A stretch of DNA of 19,165 nucleotides from DATFXM01 sp035315885. Lineage in GTDB: Bacteria > Acidobacteriota > Blastocatellia > UBA7656. The stretch's first letter is position 1. The number at the start of each line of letters is the position of its first letter. A program made the translations under genes and the position numbers. The notes beneath the pieces were generated by a model that saw nothing but the letters and a program-made list of their open reading frames with translations, was not told where the DNA came from and did not search any database. The DNA lies in contig DATFXM010000165.1 in the NCBI GenBank assembly GCA_035315885.1, positions 1 through 19,165 of the forward strand. The letters run 5' to 3'. Shown here in pieces: positions 15,871-19,165 of this stretch.

Positions 15871-17772
15871 TCAGTAGCTCAACCCAAACCCGTACTTGAA
15901 CAACGGGTCATAGTTTTTCGCACCGATGTGTATAGGCACCTGAGCCATCGACCGCGGCCACGAAAACGAGAGCTTGCCTGTAGGCTTGTAGCTTCCAAAC
16001 AGTACGTCAGCTACTCCATCCCCTTCAGTGCCCGGTAGCCACGCCGCCACAAATGCATCGCACTTGTCCAGTACCTCGTCAATGATCAATGGCCGGCCCG
16101 AAAGCAACACAACCACAACCGGAATTCCTGCTTGCTTCACTCGGTTGATTGTCGCTACGTCCTCGCGAGACAGGCTCAGATCCTTGCGATCGCCGATCAT
16201 CTCAGCGTAAGGCAGCTCGCCTACAACAACGATTCCCAGATTCGCGCCCTCAGCTCCCGAGCCATCCTTCGAGTACGTTATCTTCGACTTGCCCGGGGCG
16301 GCGTTTTGTATCGCCTTGAGGATCGTAGTACCGCCCGGGGTCACATCGCCGCTCTTGCCTTGCCAGTCAATTGTCCAGCCGCCGCATTGGATCCCGATGT
16401 TGTCCGCGCCGCTTCCAGCGACATGTATTCGAGCCACCGTCTTGGATATCGGAAGCGCTTTGTGCTCGTTCTTCAACAGCACCAGCGATTCGCGAACGCA
16501 CTGTCGCGCGACTTTTCGGTGTTCGGGCGACCCGAAACTCTTCTGAAGCGAACGGTCGGCAAGCGGAGATCGACCTTTCTCCAAAAGTCCGAGCGCGACC
16601 TTTACGCGCAGGATTCGCTTTACCGCGTCGTCGATCCTGGTCAGTGGAACGCGCCCCTGCTCGACCAGTGCCTTCAGCGTGTCGAAGAACTCCCGATATC
16701 TCACCGGCTCCATCACCATGTCCATGCCGGCGTTGATGGTTTGTTCGACCTGGCTCTTGTAGTCTCCCGGCAACTGGCCAACGGCTGCGTAGTCAGAGAT
16801 CAGGAAACCTTCAAATCCCAGCTCCTGCTTCAGAATCTCCGTCAACAGACGTCTGCTGGCCGAGCACTTGACCCCGTTCCAACTGCTGTACGAGGGCATA
16901 ATCGATCCAACGCCCGCCTTTATAGCGCTGATGTAGCCAGGCAGATGGATTGCTCGCAGCTCCTGTTCGCTGAGTCTCGTGTCTCCCTGGTCCAGCGGAT
17001 AGCGCTCCGAACCGGGTTTTGTCGGCGCACCAGTACCGAGTGTCGTGCCTCCATCGCCGACGTAGTGCTTGGCGCACGCCAGCACCGCGAGCGGGTTGCT
17101 CAGCTTGGTTCCCTGAAGTCCGCGCACCGCCGCCTCACCCAGCGTCTTGGCCAGTTCAGGCGATTCACCAAAGCCCTCGTAGGTTCGCCCCCATCGAATG
17201 TCCTGCGGTACCGCCACGCACGGCGCAAACGCCCAGTTGATCCCCGTTGCCCTCACTTCTTCGGCGGTTATCCGCGCCGCCTGTTCCACAAGCGCCGGGT
17301 CACGAGTGCAACCAAGGCCGACGTTATGCGGGAAGAGAACCGCGCCGAGCACGTTGTTGTGCCCGTGCACTGCGTCGACTCCAAACAGGACCGGAATCCC
17401 GAGCCTCGTCTTCATCGCTCGGGCTTGGAATTGGTCGTACATGTCGGTCCAGGCCTGAAGAGAGTTGCCACCTTTGGGATCGGAGTCGCCGCCGCAAAGA
17501 AGCGAACCCAGATGATAAGTCTCGATGTCGTCAATGCTCTTAAGCGCGCTCTGCTCGCCCTGAGTCATTTGACCAATCTTTTCGTCGAGGGTCATCCTGG
17601 CAATAATCTCTGCCACTCGGGCGTCGTTCGCTGAAAGCGAAACGGGCGCGCTGCTGGTTGAAGGGTTAGACGCGAGATTTGTTGCGGCCCGGCTCAAGCG
17701 CGACGGCGGCCACGAGGCTGCAAAGGTCAGAGTCAACACTGCCGAGCACACGCATAGCACGAATCTCTTCAT
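15871..17772 (-). CDS. GH3 exo-beta-glucosidase / beta-glucan exohydrolase
   Basis: A 633-aa secreted glycoside hydrolase family 3 enzyme that should release glucose from non-reducing ends of beta-glucans or oligosaccharides. A signal peptide (about residues 1-30) is followed by the TIM-barrel domain with MTLDEKIGQMTQ, GVDAVHG (Asp133), CAKHYVGDGGT (Lys235, His236) and the nucleophile Asp327 in FLISDYAAV. The C-terminal alpha/beta sandwich contains VVGELPYAEMIGD, whose Glu519 matches the acid/base position of plant ExoI-type exohydrolases. The ending FKYGFGLSY is typical, and there is no added FnIII domain. Motifs are closer to the ExoI/CelD exo-1,3/1,4-glucanase group than to classical fungal beta-glucosidases. 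The start has only a weak, distant GGAG. It lies 131 bp downstream of the GH16 gene on the same strand, so the two probably act in sequence. All catalytic residues are intact. Confidence 0.93.
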   Translation of the reverse strand: MKRFVLCVCSAVLTLTFAASWPPSRLSRAATNLASNPSTSSAPVSLSANDARVAEIIARMTLDEKIGQMTQGEQSALKSIDDIETYHLGSLLCGGDSDPKGGNSLQAWTDMYDQFQARAMKTRLGIPVLFGVDAVHGHNNVLGAVLFPHNVGLGCTRDPALVEQAARITAEEVRATGINWAFAPCVAVPQDIRWGRTYEGFGESPELAKTLGEAAVRGLQGTKLSNPLAVLACAKHYVGDGGTTLGTGAPTKPGSERYPLDQGDTRLSEQELRAIHLPGYISAIKAGVGSIMPSYSSWNGVKCSASRRLLTEILKQELGFEGFLISDYAAVGQLPGDYKSQVEQTINAGMDMVMEPVRYREFFDTLKALVEQGRVPLTRIDDAVKRILRVKVALGLLEKGRSPLADRSLQKSFGSPEHRKVARQCVRESLVLLKNEHKALPISKTVARIHVAGSGADNIGIQCGGWTIDWQGKSGDVTPGGTTILKAIQNAAPGKSKITYSKDGSGAEGANLGIVVVGELPYAEMIGDRKDLSLSREDVATINRVKQAGIPVVVVLLSGRPLIIDEVLDKCDAFVAAWLPGTEGDGVADVLFGSYKPTGKLSFSWPRSMAQVPIHIGAKNYDPLFKYGFGLSY

Positions 17773-17844
17773 TAGGGTCTTTTCTCTTTCTCCGCTCTTC
17801 CGCGGTGGACATCTCTACGGATACATCAACTGTAGTTTTATTTA

Positions 17845-17858
17845 CTCTACTATTAGAG
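17845..17858 (-). promoter_or_regulatory. AT-rich palindrome upstream of GH3 gene
   Basis: CTCTA (17845-17849) and TAGAG (17854-17858) form a short palindrome in an AT-rich patch within the 131-bp GH16-GH3 gap. It may be an operator, or part of a separate GH3 promoter. No clean -35/-10 pair was found. Confidence 0.25.
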
Positions 17859-17903
17859 ACAGTCGTCTTCGAGGTACCTGTGCCGATTGCCTGCGGGCAC
17901 GCG

Positions 17904-18977
17904 TCAGTGGCGCAAAACCGTCACTGTGTTTGAGAACGAGCCGTCCGGATTGCTGACCTGAATTGAGGCCGTCTGTCCGTGTCCGATTTTTTTGGCGAGC
18001 TTCTTGCCGTTCAGCGTGGTTGATGAAGTCACCTTGGTCGTTCTCTCCTGACCGTCCATCAATATGACGGAGCCGGGCACGAATCCATCTCCGGTGATGA
18101 TCACGTTCTTACCGCTGATGACTGCGCTGGCGATCAGGAGGCTACGGTCGAGTTCCGGGTCGGAATAGACTCGCACATAATCCACCAGCTCGGTTTGCGG
18201 GAAGACGGTCGTGTCGTTAGGAGTGCCGGGCCACGTGCCGCCCACTGCAACGTTCAACAACAAGAAGAATGGTTTGTCAAAAACCCACGATCCGCCTGAG
18301 GGTACGTCAGCAGGAGTACGCGTCTCATAGAGATTCCCGTCTACGTAGAATCGCAATGTGTTAGGTTCCCATTCCAGCGCGAACGTGTGAAAGTCGTCAG
18401 AGAAATGTGCGTCGTTCGCGAGTGCGAAGGCACCGGTGAGAGAGTTGCCGCCCGAGTATCCTGGTCCGTGCAAGCTGCCGTGGTTCATCGAGGGCTCTCT
18501 GCCGATGTTCTCCATCACGTCTACTTCGCCGCAAGCCGGCCAGCCGACGGTGCTGATGTCGTCGCCCAGCATCCAGAACGCGGGCCAGATCCCCTGACCG
18601 AACGGCAGTTTGATCCGCGCTTCGAAACGGCCAAACCTGCGCGCGAACTTTCCCGACGTCAGCAGCCGCGCTGAAGTATAGTTTCGACTGATGCCATCCG
18701 GACCCGTGAAGGTTTCTTTTATGCTTTTGATTACAAGATGGCCGTCTCCGTCTATGAAGGCGTTGTCCAATCTGTTTGTATACGACTCGAGTTCGTTGTT
18801 GCCCCAGCCGCCCCCTCCGATGTCGAATTTCCATTTTGTGGTGTCGGGACCCGTACCCGCCGGCCCGTCGAATTCGTCGGACCAGACGAGGTTCCAGTTC
18901 TGAGGCCGCGTTGTAAAGCTCGCGGCTGGCTGAACGATTGTGATCGCAACGAGCAATAAAAAGCTGCTTCGGATCAT
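17904..18977 (-). CDS. GH16 endo-beta-glucanase (laminarinase-type) with TIG domain
   Basis: A 357-aa secreted glycoside hydrolase family 16 enzyme, probably an endo-1,3(4)-beta-glucanase. The signal peptide (residues 1-20) is followed by WNLVWSDEFDGP, GNNELESYTNR and the catalytic motif GEVDVMENIG, with nucleophile Glu151, Asp153 and acid/base Glu156. LLNVAVGGTWPG and VDYVRVY close the catalytic domain near residue 271. Residues about 278-355 form an IPT/TIG immunoglobulin-like domain (ISGKNVIITGDGF, ASIQVSNPDGSFSNTVTV), possibly for carbohydrate or surface attachment. The exact specificity (laminarin or lichenan) cannot be settled, although the ExDxxE spacing and the region around it fit the laminarinase group. 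The start at 18977 is chosen over the upstream ATG at 19022 because GGAGG lies 8 nt before it and the hydrophobic core then begins directly. GH16 is the first gene of the pair. Confidence 0.93.
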   Translation of the reverse strand: MIRSSFLLLVAITIVQPAASFTTRPQNWNLVWSDEFDGPAGTGPDTTKWKFDIGGGGWGNNELESYTNRLDNAFIDGDGHLVIKSIKETFTGPDGISRNYTSARLLTSGKFARRFGRFEARIKLPFGQGIWPAFWMLGDDISTVGWPACGEVDVMENIGREPSMNHGSLHGPGYSGGNSLTGAFALANDAHFSDDFHTFALEWEPNTLRFYVDGNLYETRTPADVPSGGSWVFDKPFFLLLNVAVGGTWPGTPNDTTVFPQTELVDYVRVYSDPELDRSLLIASAVISGKNVIITGDGFVPGSVILMDGQERTTKVTSSTTLNGKKLAKKIGHGQTASIQVSNPDGSFSNTVTVLRH

Positions 18978-18985
18978 TTCGGGAT

Positions 18986-18990
18986 CCTCC
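18986..18990 (-). promoter_or_regulatory. Ribosome-binding site deciding the GH16 start
   Basis: On the minus strand GGAGG (plus-strand CCTCC at 18986-18990) lies 8 nt before ATG at 18977. It favours this start over the in-frame ATG 45 bp further upstream, which would add 15 residues ahead of the signal peptide. Confidence 0.7.
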
Positions 18991-19031
18991 GGCTTCCCCG
19001 GCGAATTCGTCGAGCGCGGCAACGGCGACTG

Positions 19032-19049
19032 GCCATTCGTTCGAATGGC
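19032..19049 (-). promoter_or_regulatory. Palindrome in the GH16 leader, candidate operator
   Basis: GCCATTCG (19032-19039) and CGAATGGC (19042-19049) form a perfect 8-bp inverted repeat with a 2-bp centre. It lies between the putative promoter and the GH16 start codon, where a repressor operator would be expected. No regulator gene is in the window. Confidence 0.4.
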
Positions 19050-19111
19050 GGGACGCCACTCGAATACACGGAACTGCAGCCGGCTTAGTCGCGGGAAAAA
19101 TTCAAAAGGAA

Positions 19112-19139
19112 TCTATAATGGGGCCCACTTTTGCGTCAA
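19112..19139 (-). promoter_or_regulatory. Putative promoter of the GH16-GH3 pair
   Basis: On the minus strand TTGACG (plus-strand 19134-19139) and TATAGA (plus-strand 19112-19117) are separated by 16 bp, about 135 bp upstream of the GH16 start. This is a consensus match only. Confidence 0.4.
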
Positions 19140-19150
19140 ATGTCTGGGCA

Positions 19151-19165
19151 GTAGGCAGTAGGCAA
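19151..19165. repeat. Heptanucleotide repeat running off the window
   Basis: Two GTAGGCA units (19151-19157 and 19158-19164) continue past the window end. They are the same unit as in the left arm at 143-163, about 19 kb away. Confidence 0.6.

Noticed and set aside
16132..17634. 500-codon open frame on the plus strand opposite the GH3 gene
   Set aside because: It lies antisense to a GH3 gene with all catalytic motifs. Its translation is Arg/Leu/Val-rich with no recognisable domain, as expected for a shadow of GC-rich coding sequence.

Overview
The window looks like a chromosomal stretch of a moderately GC-rich environmental bacterium, most likely an Acidobacteriota (possibly Blastocatellia). 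This is inferred from gene content: secreted FG-GAP/ASPIC-UnbV (CRTAC1-like) proteins alternating with secreted TPR proteins, an Oar-like TonB-dependent receptor with an N-terminal carboxypeptidase-regulatory domain, and a multiheme cytochrome. No rRNA, tRNA or core housekeeping gene is present to fix the lineage.

Layout. Positions 1-195 hold a 21-bp direct repeat and the start of a heptanucleotide-repeat element. The first CRTAC1-like gene (196-2091) follows, and its signal sequence is written in that repeat. After a 587-bp gap comes the TonB receptor (2679-6032), followed by a compound hairpin (6124-6197). From 6459 to 15648 six co-directional genes form a probable operon: a 738-aa TPR protein, CRTAC1-like protein 2 (GTGA overlap), a second TPR protein, a 259-bp inverted-repeat element that fills the whole gap up to the next start codon, CRTAC1-like protein 3, a seven-heme c-type cytochrome, and a small secreted helical protein of unknown function. 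A second inverted-repeat element (15657-15870) separates this from a convergent minus-strand pair: a GH16 beta-glucanase with a TIG domain (17904-18977) and a GH3 exo-beta-glucosidase (15871-17772). More heptanucleotide repeats begin at 19151 and run off the window.

How the genes may work together. Every protein has an export signal, so nearly the whole window encodes cell-envelope or extracellular functions. The GH16/GH3 pair is a plausible beta-glucan (laminarin-type) module: endo-cleavage, then release of glucose. The TPR/CRTAC1/cytochrome operon is the least understood part. Its repeated TPR-then-propeller order, coupled starts and terminal heptaheme cytochrome suggest a calcium-dependent envelope complex with a redox partner, but its substrate cannot be read from the sequence.

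The most unusual non-coding feature is a set of 7-bp-periodic repeats of several sequence types, each found as facing complementary arms and placed exactly at gene edges. In one case the repeat is translated as a signal sequence.
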